Assembly (NCBI RefSeq): GCF_028752835.1
Contig: NZ_CP087952.1
Location: forward strand, 1,035,041 to 1,099,040
Length of the DNA: 64,000 nt
Direction: 5' to 3'
From: Desulfosarcina sp. BuS5
GTDB lineage: Bacteria; Desulfobacterota; Desulfobacteria; Desulfobacterales; BuS5
A program made the translations under genes and the position numbers. Under the pieces are notes generated by a model. That model ran no database searches, was not told the DNA's origin, and saw only the letters and a program-made list of their open reading frames with translations. Below, in pieces: positions 1-7,765 of this stretch (positions are counted from its first letter, which is position 1; each line of letters starts with the position of its first letter).

Positions 1-974
1 GCAAGGATTTGAACCATCAGGCCATATCTACTGTGAGCAATCAAGTGGTACACTTTTAAATGTTTCTTCCACCATTTGAAAAAAGTTTCGATATCCCATC
101 TAAGCTTATAAACGGTTGCAACCTGCTCGGCTGTAAGATCATAACGATCAGTTGCCACAAAATATTTGACACCGGCAATTTTATAACCAACCAGTCGAAC
201 CGGCTTTCTGGTCTGGTTTACCCCAGGAGTGCCAAGAAGAACCACAGCATCATAAAAAATATAGCTGTCGGGATCAACAGGCTGCTCTTTGATAATAGTT
301 CTTGTTGTTTTCGCTTTGATGCGGCAAACAAAATGTTTTTTTTCATCCTGAAGAAGATCAAAATCCTTATGTGATTGATACCCCCGATCCATGATTCCTG
401 TTTGGCCTTTTGTAAGGATAGACCTGACAAAGGGGCGTTCAGCGCCATTTCCATTTGTCAGATGAATTTTTATAGGAATCTTGCGATTGACATCAAAGCC
501 GAAATGGCCTTTTGCTTTTTTAGCGCCTTTTCTGTAATCAGCCCAGTACATGGACAGAACTGCATCAATTAAAGATCCATCAATGGAAACGAGTTCACCG
601 AGATCTGAATAATTTGATGGTAAAGCATTTTGTGCCTGGCTGCAAAGAGCTTGAAAAACATATTCAAGCTGTTCAAGCCCTCGAGAATTGATAATTTCGG
701 AAAAACTGCTACGACTGATCCCTCCATCTGGAGCGACACATTCTTTGGCAAAATCGTCTTCTTTAAGGTGTTGAATAAGATCACGAGCTGATTCATGTTC
801 TTGTAGATGGAAAAATATCAGTGCGTGAAGCTGATCTTCAAAAGTCATTTTCAATGGCCTGTGACCTCGGGATTTAAGCTGTGGCGTGTCAGGAAAAATC
901 TTTTGCAAAGGTTTGAGAAATCGAGCATGAGATTGGGGATTAAAATTCTTTTTTGGGATATTGAATATGTCCAT
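1..974 (-). CDS. IS4-family DDE transposase, 3' end missing
   Basis: Reading the minus strand from ATG at 974 gives an uninterrupted frame of about 324 codons that runs off the window. It starts MDIFNIPKKNFNP and is preceded by the ribosome-binding site AAGGAG. The three catalytic acidic residues are visible: Asp about 132 in SIDGSLID, Asp about 196 in IMDRGYQ, and Glu about 296 in YKLRWDIETFFKWWK. The last is the Y-R-E-K signature of the IS4 superfamily. The protein would cut and join the ends of its own element. Only the final part after the Y-R-E-K motif is missing, because the window ends. There is no frameshift in the visible part, so this copy may be active. Confidence 0.9.
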   Translation of the reverse strand, partial: MDIFNIPKKNFNPQSHARFLKPLQKIFPDTPQLKSRGHRPLKMTFEDQLHALIFFHLQEHESARDLIQHLKEDDFAKECVAPDGGISRSSFSEIINSRGLEQLEYVFQALCSQAQNALPSNYSDLGELVSIDGSLIDAVLSMYWADYRKGAKKAKGHFGFDVNRKIPIKIHLTNGNGAERPFVRSILTKGQTGIMDRGYQSHKDFDLLQDEKKHFVCRIKAKTTRTIIKEQPVDPDSYIFYDAVVLLGTPGVNQTRKPVRLVGYKIAGVKYFVATDRYDLTAEQVATVYKLRWDIETFFKWWKKHLKVYHLIAHSRYGLMVQIL

Positions 975-989
975 TTTTGTCTTAACTCC

Positions 990-1014
990 TTGTTATAATT
1001 ATATTTTATAACAA
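990..1014. repeat. 9-bp inverted repeat upstream of the IS4 transposase
   Basis: TTGTTATAA (990-998) and TTATAACAA (1006-1014) form a perfect inverted repeat with a 7-bp spacer, directly upstream of the ribosome-binding site of the transposase. It could be an operator or a small hairpin limiting transposase expression. Its location inside the putative IS end region is the only clue to function. Confidence 0.5.
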
Positions 1015-1052
1015 AACGATAAAAAATTTTTATTTGGTTTGTCAAGTAAAAA

Positions 1053-2006
1053 ATGAACATTTTTCTAATTTTTTTATCCCATATAACATGCAAAAACCTA
1101 ACCGGACACTACTGTGATGGCGTACAATTTCATATTACCAGTCTCAAGCCTATTCGTCCGCAAAACAAGCCGATTGCAAGAGAAAAACAATTTTTAAGAA
1201 AATTTGAACAAGGTGTAAAAGAAAAAGGAGTGTTTATCCAAAAAGGAGGGAAAATATACTATTTTTATATGGGTCCTTTAATAACTAAAAAGGCTTGTTT
1301 GAAATGTCATGCCGGGCAGGGATACAAGGAAGGGGATATCAGAGGTGGTATCAGTGTAACAGTACCTTTCGTTATGAACATCCCACTCTTACCTCTGTTG
1401 ATTGGGCATATTTCCATAGCTTTTATAGGTATACTGGGCATCATCATTGCGGAAAAAAAAATAACTCAAGCTTATGAAACAATACAAAAACAGGCTGTAA
1501 TTGATGCTTTGACAGGGATTCCGAATCGTAGAAGTTTTTCTGAAACTTTATTAAAAGAAATTGGGCGCAGCCATAGAAATCAGAACCCCTTATCCGTTAT
1601 AATGTGCGATATAGATAATTTTAAAATTTATAATGATACTTATGGTCATATCAAAGGAGACATGTGTTTACAAAAAGTAGCTCAAGCGATAAAAGCATGT
1701 ATCAAAAGATCCAGTGATTTCTGTGCTCGCTATGGCGGTGAAGAATTTGTTGTTTTACTGCCCAACACACCTCTTGATGACGCAATTTTTGTTGCGGAGA
1801 TGATACGGTCAGATATTGAAAAAATGAAAATTTTGAGCAAGAATTCCTTGCCGGCAGGAATTGTAACCTTGAGCCTGGGTGTATCAAGCACGGAAGGGAA
1901 CACCGTGTTTGAGCCTGAAACTATAATCAAGAATGCTGATACGGCACTGTACAAGGCCAAAGAACAAGGTCGAAATCAAGTCCAATCTTTTAGAGAAATT
2001 ACATGA
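1053..2006 (+). CDS. Heme-domain (DUF3365) diguanylate cyclase, N-terminus replaced by IS sequence
   Basis: Residues about 22-105 match the second half of a DUF3365 (Tll0287-like) sensor domain. They include the phrase FHITSLKPIRP and a c-type heme motif CLKCH at 82-86. A membrane segment follows at about 108-133. The rest is a GGDEF domain with active-site GGEEF at 228-232 and an RxxD inhibitory site (RSSD, 219-222) exactly five residues before it, as in product-inhibited enzymes that make cyclic di-GMP from two GTP. The first 20 or so residues lie within the end of the neighbouring IS4 element and are not domain-like. The native start, signal peptide and first half of the sensor are therefore lost, and the product is probably a broken sensor. 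Confidence 0.85.
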   Translation: MNIFLIFLSHITCKNLTGHYCDGVQFHITSLKPIRPQNKPIAREKQFLRKFEQGVKEKGVFIQKGGKIYYFYMGPLITKKACLKCHAGQGYKEGDIRGGISVTVPFVMNIPLLPLLIGHISIAFIGILGIIIAEKKITQAYETIQKQAVIDALTGIPNRRSFSETLLKEIGRSHRNQNPLSVIMCDIDNFKIYNDTYGHIKGDMCLQKVAQAIKACIKRSSDFCARYGGEEFVVLLPNTPLDDAIFVAEMIRSDIEKMKILSKNSLPAGIVTLSLGVSSTEGNTVFEPETIIKNADTALYKAKEQGRNQVQSFREIT

Positions 2007-2010
2007 TCTT

Positions 2011-2097
2011 GTCCAACAATCACATGCACTCGGACAGCAAAAAGCGCCGCTCGTTCCTCGCTCTACTTTTTGCTGCCGGTGATGTTAAACGTTATGG
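2011..2097 (+). other. attC-like integron recombination hairpin
   Basis: The 87-bp segment begins with GTCCAAC, which fits the R box RYYYAAC. It ends with GTTATGG, one mismatch from GTTRRRY. In between, CGGACAGCAAAAAG and CTTTTTGCTGCCG pair with one extrahelical base, leaving a GC-rich loop. This layout (AAC and GTT outer boxes, near-complementary arms with an unpaired base) is that of integron attC sites. It lies 5 bp after the diguanylate cyclase stop codon. It could also be an ordinary terminator-like hairpin. Confidence 0.5.
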
Positions 2098-2332
2098 TTT
2101 CATCGGTGCTTAGGTATTTATCGAAATAATCAGCTCAATTTAAAAAATTAATATTAGATATTCCTATGATAAAAATGTTAAACTCAAACTCTCCAAATGG
2201 AGAGAGTAAGGTACTCCCCATTGTCAAGACAAAAAACAAGGTTTTTTAAGGTGCGCTTTTGAGCTATAAATAATCCTGAAAATTAAAAAAATAATAGTAA
2301 ATAAAAAAAATATGTTTCTGTTTATCATAAAA

Positions 2333-2476
2333 ATGTTCATAAACAACTTAACTAATTGATTTAATAAATAATAATACCATTCTAAAATGTTCATAACTTA
2401 TTGATAAAATGTTTATAACTTTTTTGTATCTCATTAACATACTGTTAAAATTCAATATTAATATGTTTATAACTTA
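2333..2476 (+). repeat. Four direct repeats ATGTT(C/T)ATAA in AT-rich DNA
   Basis: The unit ATGTTYATAAMY occurs at 2333, 2387, 2409 and 2463 with start-to-start spacings of 54, 22 and 54 bp. The surroundings (about 2130-2480) are very AT-rich and hold no convincing gene. The regular arrangement suggests protein-binding sites (operators or iterons), but nothing else identifies the ligand. A small hairpin ACTCTCCAAATGGAGAGAGT also lies just upstream, near 2190-2210. Confidence 0.45.
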
Positions 2477-2584
2477 TGCCGCACGTTGAATAGGGCATTC
2501 ACCAAAATATATTATTTTTACAACCTCACATTGATCACCATTGCTGATAAATCTTGCCTGTTACTTCCTTTAATTTGTCCGATC

Positions 2585-2782
2585 TTAACTATCAATTTCG
2601 TAATCATCCGGCAAATTCAAAAAATCTTTTTTCGCCAATTGACTCTCAATTAAATAACCAATTTGACCATTCCTCTTGAGCTGTGAAATCATCCACTGTG
2701 GTAATCTAATTGTCACAAGCTCTCGTTTCAAATGGTCTGGTTTCTTTTTTCGACCAGCCCCTGCACGTTTTCCTCCTCTCAT
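2585..2782 (-). CDS. Small basic protein, possible DNA-binding antitoxin-like
   Basis: A 65-aa frame with a good ribosome-binding site (GGAGGT) just before ATG at 2782. The N-terminus MRGGKRAGAGRKKKP is a Lys/Gly/Arg-rich stretch common in short orphan proteins and RHH-like regulators. It is followed by a segment with an amphipathic pattern (VTIRLPQWMISQLKRNG) that fits a ribbon-helix-helix. No partner toxin is adjacent. The inverted repeat at 2822-2875 lies in its upstream region and could be its operator. The function is a guess. The coding call rests on the RBS, the composition and my recollection of similar proteins. Confidence 0.6.
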   Translation of the reverse strand: MRGGKRAGAGRKKKPDHLKRELVTIRLPQWMISQLKRNGQIGYLIESQLAKKDFLNLPDDYEIDS

Positions 2783-2821
2783 TTTTTTACCTCCAAAACA
2801 TATAGCATGTTGAATTAAGTG

Positions 2822-2875
2822 TAACGCTATTCAAAAAATCATCCTAAAAATACGCTATATATTTGATTAGCGTTA
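2822..2875. repeat. TAACGCTA...TAGCGTTA inverted repeat upstream of the small basic protein
   Basis: TAACGCTA (2822-2829) and TAGCGTTA (2868-2875) are perfect inverse complements. A third half-site TACGCTA lies between them (2851-2857). They are 40-93 bp upstream of the start codon of the small minus-strand gene, where an operator would be expected. GTTATGC at the right end also resembles an attC R box, so a cassette boundary is an alternative. Confidence 0.4.
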
Positions 2876-3016
2876 TGCAATATTCAAATAAACTCTACTA
2901 CCAACTGATTATGTGTTGGATAGTACGCTTTTATCTTGTTTGCAGCAGGAAACATTTTTTATAATATCAATACGACTTAATGGTATTCTAATTAATTATA
3001 CAAAGTGGTTCTGAAA

Positions 3017-3811
3017 TTACCCTGGAAAAGTTTTAAAATATATCTCTGCCGGGGTCTGGTAATCCAAAGATTGATGGAGTCGTTCATTATTGTAAAAGCC
3101 AAAATATTCTCCAATGTTTTGAATAGCCTCCCTGACGGTCTCATAATTGTGAAGATAAACACGTTCATATTTCACGGTACGCCAAAGGCGCTCTACGAAA
3201 ATGTTATCCAGAGCACGGCCCCGGCCGTCCATGCTGATCTTCACATCGGCTTTTTTTAAAACGCCGGTAAAGGCATCACTGGTAAACTGACTGCCTTGAT
3301 CCGTGTTAAAAATCTTAGGTTTTGCAATTTTTAAGGCACCCTGTAAGGCTTTTATACAAAAATCCTTATCCAATGTGGTTGAAAATTCGTAGCTCAGGAC
3401 ATACCGACTAAACCAGTCTATCACTGCTACAAGATAGATAAAACCTGAATTCAAACGGATATAGGTAATATCCGTTGACCACACCTGGTCAACTTGCTCA
3501 ATGGAAACGCCTCGCAGCAAGTATGGATAAATTTTATGCTCTTTTGATGCTTTGCTCAAATTTGGTTTTGGATATATAGCTTCAAGTCCCATAAGCCGCA
3601 TCAAACGTCTTATTCGTTTAGGATTAACAGTGTGCCCTTGTCGCTTTAATACGGCCGTCATTTTTTCAACACCGTAGAACGGATATCGGGTATATTCTTC
3701 GTCTATCAATCGCATGAGAGCCAGGTTATAGCTCTCATCTTTGCAGGATTGATAGTAATAGGTTGATCTGTTTATTCCCAAAAGATCACACTGGCGCATT
3801 ACCGGTATCAA
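3017..3811 (-). CDS. IS3-family transposase OrfB (integrase core)
   Basis: The protein has the helix-turn-helix-like start (CDLLGINRSTYYY), then the HTH_21/rve integrase core. Catalytic residues are visible in WSTDITYI (Asp), FNTDQGSQFTS (Asp) and DNIFVERLWRTVKYE (Glu). It ends with the typical YNNERLHQSLDYQTPAEIY. The listed start is a TTG. The same frame is open upstream to the A10 tract at 3864-3873, so OrfB is probably made as an OrfA-OrfB fusion rather than from its own start. It lies downstream of orfA on the minus strand. Confidence 0.9.
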   Translation of the reverse strand: MIPVMRQCDLLGINRSTYYYQSCKDESYNLALMRLIDEEYTRYPFYGVEKMTAVLKRQGHTVNPKRIRRLMRLMGLEAIYPKPNLSKASKEHKIYPYLLRGVSIEQVDQVWSTDITYIRLNSGFIYLVAVIDWFSRYVLSYEFSTTLDKDFCIKALQGALKIAKPKIFNTDQGSQFTSDAFTGVLKKADVKISMDGRGRALDNIFVERLWRTVKYERVYLHNYETVREAIQNIGEYFGFYNNERLHQSLDYQTPAEIYFKTFPG

Positions 3812-3845
3812 AGAATGATTCGGCTCAATGTATTGACGCTTTATA

Positions 3846-4136
3846 TCAATTGAGAAGGTTAGATTTTTTTTTTAGCCAGTCCAATTCGACCTTTAATTGG
3901 CCGATTTGCTGGTAAAGCTCCGCCTGGAATTCTTCAGCGTCTTTTTCTTTTTTTTGACGCTTTTTTGAAAATATATCGGGCAATTCTTCTAATAGACGCT
4001 TTCGCCATTGATTTATTTGATTTGAATGAACTCCATATTCACTAGATAGTTGAGAAATCGTCTTTTCCTTTTTAACCGTTTCAAGCGCTACTTTAGCTTT
4101 GAATGATGCACTGTAATTTTTTCGAATTTTACCCAT
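3846..4136 (-). CDS. IS3-family transposase OrfA (HTH, DNA-binding)
   Basis: This is a 96-aa HTH_Tnp_1 protein: MGKIRKNYSASFKAKVALE at the start, a helix-turn-helix in residues about 20-50 (TISQLSSEYGVHSNQINQWR), and a leucine-zipper-like coiled coil at the end. The RBS AAGGAGG precedes ATG at 4136. OrfA recognises the IS ends and is normally fused to OrfB by frameshifting. The A10 tract is the shift site, but here the two frames join only if one A is dropped (+1), not by the usual -1 slip. The upstream end of the element is interrupted by the nested IS at 4166-6471. Confidence 0.85.
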   Translation of the reverse strand: MGKIRKNYSASFKAKVALETVKKEKTISQLSSEYGVHSNQINQWRKRLLEELPDIFSKKRQKKEKDAEEFQAELYQQIGQLKVELDWLKKKSNLLN

Positions 4137-4234
4137 TGATGAGCCTCCTTTTTGTTGATCAGGATTGGGGTGTCCAAAAACTCAGTTTTGTGGCTACTTT
4201 TTTTGCTCAACTTTTGGCCCTATCATGAGTGCGA

Positions 4235-4540
4235 TTAATATCTTGGCACATTGTTGGGGTCATGAAATGCAGCATTAAAATTATCTTCCCCAACCAAATC
4301 CCGGCATTCTTTGCACTCCTGCCATATCCCTGAATGGCTGTTATTGTAATGAAAATGGCAGAGACCCTCGTGCTCGTGATGATATTGGCAATAATCTCCA
4401 CCTTTTATAGATGCAAAAGAAGTGTCACAGCAAATCCATTGGTCACAACATTTTGTTTTTATTAAAGGAACAGAATCGTTTCCACAAAAGCTACAATGTT
4501 TGCCAGGGATTATTTTTGCTTGCAATCTATCATATGTCAT
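4235..4540 (-). CDS. Cysteine/histidine-rich small protein inside the nested IS
   Basis: A 101-aa frame rich in Cys and His in zinc-ligand spacing: CSFC near residue 17, the CC and WICC region near 32-40, and later HHEHEGLCHFHY and CKEC. This looks like a treble-clef or multi-zinc-finger fold. I recognise the general type as a conserved hypothetical but no function. It is transcribed away from the transposase and lies fully between the IS ends, so it is either a passenger gene or an accessory transposition factor. A modest RBS (AGGTG) precedes ATG at 4540. Confidence 0.6.
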   Translation of the reverse strand: MTYDRLQAKIIPGKHCSFCGNDSVPLIKTKCCDQWICCDTSFASIKGGDYCQYHHEHEGLCHFHYNNSHSGIWQECKECRDLVGEDNFNAAFHDPNNVPRY

Positions 4541-4858
4541 TCAGGCACCTTCAATATTTTCAGTAAAATTTGCGTAGACCATAACAAAATGCCGTCAATA
4601 ATTCAAAATTGCTGATTGAAAAAAATTATTATTCCCTATATATTCAAATATTTTAACCAAAAAGATGGTTATTGCTATGAGTAAAGTTTCAAAATTAAAA
4701 AAAGTAGAACTGCCTGGAAAGACAAAGCAGTTGATCGTACTCGTATAATTAAGTATCAGAAAGCTGAGCTGAAACGTACTAAAAATGAACGAAATAAATA
4801 CAAGTCTGAACTCCGGAAAAATAGACAAGAATTAGAACAAGAACGTAAAAAGAACACA

Positions 4859-6316
4859 TTGTCGGTTAATAGTAAGGAGGAATTGATTTTTATTTCTTTA
4901 CGCCTATTTTTGGTCGGACACGTTGGATTCAGAGCAATATCAAGAATGTTTGGCATTTTACAAGCATACCTTGGGATAACCAAAATACCGTGCCCTCAAA
5001 CGATCATTAACTGGGTCACCAGATATTCACTATCAAAAATCTGGAACTATAAAGGGCTTTCTTCTGTTTCTTTTGATATGGATAAGATTGTAAATGGTGC
5101 TATTTGGATGATAGATACCTCAATAGCATTGGGAGCTGGTAAAATTCTTGCTATTTTGGAGCTTAGAACTGATCATTTTAAAAATCATGAAGGTGCTCCA
5201 ACTCTTGAAAACATCAATTGTGTAGCAATTTCAGTGGCGAAATCATGGACTGGAGAATCCATTGCAAATTTTTTACAAAAGGTGATTCTCATCACCGGAA
5301 AACCTGCTGCATATTTGAAAGACGGAGGAATGGACCTCATGAAAGGTGTCAGACTCCTAAATGAAAGAGGATTTTCAAGTTTCTCCATTGATGATATTTC
5401 TCATGTTGTTGCCAATCTATTAAAAAAAGAATATACAAAACATCCTTCGTATGACTGTTTTATCTCTGCTTGCGGACAAGCCTCAAAAAAATTTAAGCAA
5501 ACAGTACTTGCATTTTTTGCACCCCCAAAGGTTTCGACAAAAGCTCGATTCATGAATATTCATCGAATGGTGAAATGGGCTGAAATGGTTCTTAAGCACT
5601 CACCACGGGGGCGAGTTTCAAAGGACTCTGTAGTTTCAAAACTTAGGAATTATCTTGGTAAACTTCCTGAATATAAACAGTTTATCAAGCGATTTCTTCG
5701 TGATGCATCTCCTCTTTTAAAAAGCCAGGAAATTCTTAAAGCTCAAGGCTTGAATATGAAAACCTACAAAGAGTGCAAAGAACTTTTAAAAAATATCCCT
5801 CAAAGCTCTCAAGTACGTATCGGTTTTATTACCTGGATGGAAAAACAATTAATAGTCGCTGAATCATTGGGCATGGGCAATACTGGAATGCCTATTTGTT
5901 CTGATAATATTGAATCCCTGTTTGGACTTGGTAAAACACATGGTACAGGAGAAGTAAAAGATGCAAACCGAATTGCACTTCGTTTACCGGCTTTTTGCGG
6001 ATCTGTGAATAGAGAATCCGTTCGGATGGCAATGGGCGTTACAGTAAAGGAACAACAGGAAGTTGAAAATAAGTTGTTGTCTTTAACTCGGCAGCGCCGA
6101 AAAATTTTACCAACCCCCGGAAGCCTTACAGATAGTTTGTCAACTGAGTTTGACTGTGGTTTAACTCTTCTACCGGTGCCAAAAAATGATGAAAAATCAA
6201 AAGATGTAACTGATATTACAGCAAATTTTGAACAATTAGGTGGGCCCGTAAATAAGTTTACAAAACAACCTTATGCGCCCAATAATGCTGAATATAATAA
6301 CCGTGCCGCAGCTTAA
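4859..6316 (+). CDS. DDE transposase of the nested IS, N-terminus out of frame
   Basis: The frame starts at TTG 4859 and gives 485 aa. Likely catalytic residues are Asp 86 (WMIDTS), Asp 155 (LKDGGMD) and Glu 352 (SDNIESLFG). An ATG at 4677 begins MSKVSKLKK. If the A7 tract at 4697-4703 had eight A residues, this would run in frame through a Lys/Glu/Arg-rich coiled coil of about 60 residues into the main ORF. The native protein is therefore about 545 aa, and this copy is frameshifted or relies on slippage. The family is one I know only as an unclassified transposase of deltaproteobacteria. Confidence 0.8.
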   Translation: MSVNSKEELIFISLRLFLVGHVGFRAISRMFGILQAYLGITKIPCPQTIINWVTRYSLSKIWNYKGLSSVSFDMDKIVNGAIWMIDTSIALGAGKILAILELRTDHFKNHEGAPTLENINCVAISVAKSWTGESIANFLQKVILITGKPAAYLKDGGMDLMKGVRLLNERGFSSFSIDDISHVVANLLKKEYTKHPSYDCFISACGQASKKFKQTVLAFFAPPKVSTKARFMNIHRMVKWAEMVLKHSPRGRVSKDSVVSKLRNYLGKLPEYKQFIKRFLRDASPLLKSQEILKAQGLNMKTYKECKELLKNIPQSSQVRIGFITWMEKQLIVAESLGMGNTGMPICSDNIESLFGLGKTHGTGEVKDANRIALRLPAFCGSVNRESVRMAMGVTVKEQQEVENKLLSLTRQRRKILPTPGSLTDSLSTEFDCGLTLLPVPKNDEKSKDVTDITANFEQLGGPVNKFTKQPYAPNNAEYNNRAAA

Positions 6317-6533
6317 TAAGCATTTGTTTGACCACATTCAAATATAAATAATGGGTATTATCAACATGTTAATGCTTTGTTTATAAATGGAGCAAATTGA
6401 CATACATAACTTATATTCTGAAGGGGGGGCCAAATCCTGAGCAAGCTAATTATGGGGATTTAGACACCCCAGATCAGGATATACTCATTTTACACCTTAA
6501 ACAACTGTCCAGTTTTTGGGGAGTATTATAATT

Positions 6534-6675
6534 AAACGATGAGTATCAATATGCTAAAAAAAATAATAGAATTTTAGTAGTTGTAAGTGATAGTAAATAT
6601 CAAACAATTAAGTCTTTTATTCTTGATAAGAAATCTCAGCAAAATTATATGCCTAAATTAAAAACAATTTTTTAA
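6534..6675 (+). pseudogene. C-terminal gene fragment left of an IS-interrupted host gene
   Basis: Right after the outer IS3 end, a plus-strand frame reads DEYQYAKKNNRILVVVSD and ends with TAA at 6673-6675. It has no start and is closed upstream at the IS junction. The EY..A.....I.V pattern resembles the end of DUF4062-type proteins, but with only about 45 residues this is weak. The simplest reading is that the IS3 element inserted in this gene. The 5' part was not recognised to the left of 3000. Confidence 0.4.
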
Positions 6676-6917
6676 GGATCAAAAGCCCACACTTTTTAGA
6701 TTTTGGTAGTAGGAATTGTATTTTCACTAGAAAAAGTTGATTGAAAATTAATACGCTGACAAGGGTGTCAAGCATATGTGGGTTTATGCTACTTTTATAA
6801 AACTTATTAGATCTTTGAAAGGTTGTTCATTGTTACTAATAATTTTTTTCCTTGATCCGGCAGTAGTGGATGTAGGAAATAAAAAAATGAGCTGTAAATT
6901 TAAAAACCATAACAATT

Positions 6918-6972
6918 GTGTCAACCAGACGCTTTACCCTACGCTTTGCTACGGGTAAAGCGCAGGTTACAC
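6918..6972 (+). repeat. Perfect stem hairpin, possibly attC-like
   Basis: GCTTTACCC and GGGTAAAGC flank a 13-bp loop, and the pairing extends outward through GTGTCAACC and GGTTACAC. The outer AAC and GTT boxes recall attC sites. It lies 16 bp before the truncated IS copy. It may instead be a simple terminator-like hairpin. The stretch 6676-6917 before it shows no convincing gene. Confidence 0.35.
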
Positions 6973-6987
6973 CAAGTCGTTGTAAAC

Positions 6988-7640
6988 TGGGGTGTCTAAA
7001 TCCCCATAATTAGCTTGCTCAGGATTTGGCCCCCCCTTCAGAATATAAGTTATGTATGTCAATTTGCTCCATTTATAAACAAAGCATTAACATGTTGATA
7101 ATACCCATTATTTATATTTGAATGTGGTTAAACAAATGCTTATTAAGCTGCGGCACGGTTATTATATTCGGCATTATTGGGCGCATAAGGTTGTTTTGTA
7201 AACTTATTTACGGGCCCACCTAATTGTTCAAAATTTGCTGTAATATCAGTTACATCTTTTGATTTTTCATCATTTTTTGGCACCGGTAGAAGAGTTAAAC
7301 CACAGTCAAACTCAGTTGACAAACTATCTGTAAGGCTTCCGGGGGTTGGTAAAATTTTTCGGCGCTGCCGAGTTAAAGACAACAACTTATTTTCAACTTC
7401 CTGTTGTTCCTTTACTGTAACGCCCATTGCCATCCGAACGGATTCTCTATTCACAGATCCGCAAAAAGCCGGTAAACGAAGTGCAATTCGGTTTGCATCT
7501 TTTACTTCTCCTGTACCATGTGTTTTACCAAGTCCAAACAGGGATTCAATATTATCAGAACAAATAGGCATTCCAGTATTGCCCATGCCCAATGATTCAG
7601 CAACTATTAATTGTTTTTCCATCCAGGTAATAAAACCGAT
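6988..7640 (-). mobile_element. Truncated inverted second copy of the nested IS (right 653 bp)
   Basis: The sequence from TGGGGTGTC at 6988 to 7640 is the reverse complement of 5819-6471 with almost no differences; one is seen near 7128. It includes the right IS end and the last third of the transposase gene. The left two thirds are missing, and the break at 7640 shows no obvious signature. With the complete copy it forms a 653-bp inverted repeat around a 516-bp spacer. Confidence 0.85.
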
Positions 7641-7652
7641 GTTAAGTTGCAC
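7143..7652 (-). pseudogene. 3' fragment of the nested-IS transposase
   Basis: The frame encodes the C-terminal part (from IGFITWMEKQ onward) of the same transposase as at 4859-6316, identical over the shared residues, including the catalytic Glu segment SDNIESLFG. Both upstream catalytic Asp residues are absent, so it cannot act as a transposase. The few residues before IGFITW come from unrelated flanking DNA. Confidence 0.85.
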
Positions 7653-7765
7653 ATTATTCTGGCATTAATTTCCTAATTACAGACCTCGGAACGTACAAAG
7701 TGAATAGAAATGCGTAAAGCCTTATTATTCAGGTAGTTAGACTATTCTCCAGTAATTTATTGGAC

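Larger units (their letters stand above)
1..1112 (-). mobile_element. IS4-type insertion sequence, partial (window edge)
   Basis: The element holds the transposase described next and runs off the left edge of the window. Its upstream end is placed at the sequence CCTAACCGGACACTACTG (1097-1114), because the gene to its right becomes recognisable just after it, and because ends of the type TAGTGTCCGGTTAGG are familiar from IS elements in related bacteria. The opposite end and any target duplication lie outside the window, so the boundary is an inference. Confidence 0.55.
4166..6471 (+). mobile_element. Nested 2306-bp insertion sequence with 9-bp target duplication
   Basis: Both ends read TGGGGTGTC going inward (4166-4174, and the complement of 6463-6471). 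They are flanked by the identical 9-mer GATCAGGAT at 4157-4165 and 6472-6480. This is a classic target-site duplication. The element sits a few bases upstream of the IS3 orfA RBS, so it inserted into the IS3 element after that had arrived. It carries a DDE transposase on the plus strand and a cysteine-rich ORF on the minus strand. I could not assign the family. Confidence 0.85.

Noticed and set aside
6776-6958. 60-aa hydrophobic frame between the two IS copies
   Set aside because: No RBS, it runs into a hairpin, and it resembles no family I know.
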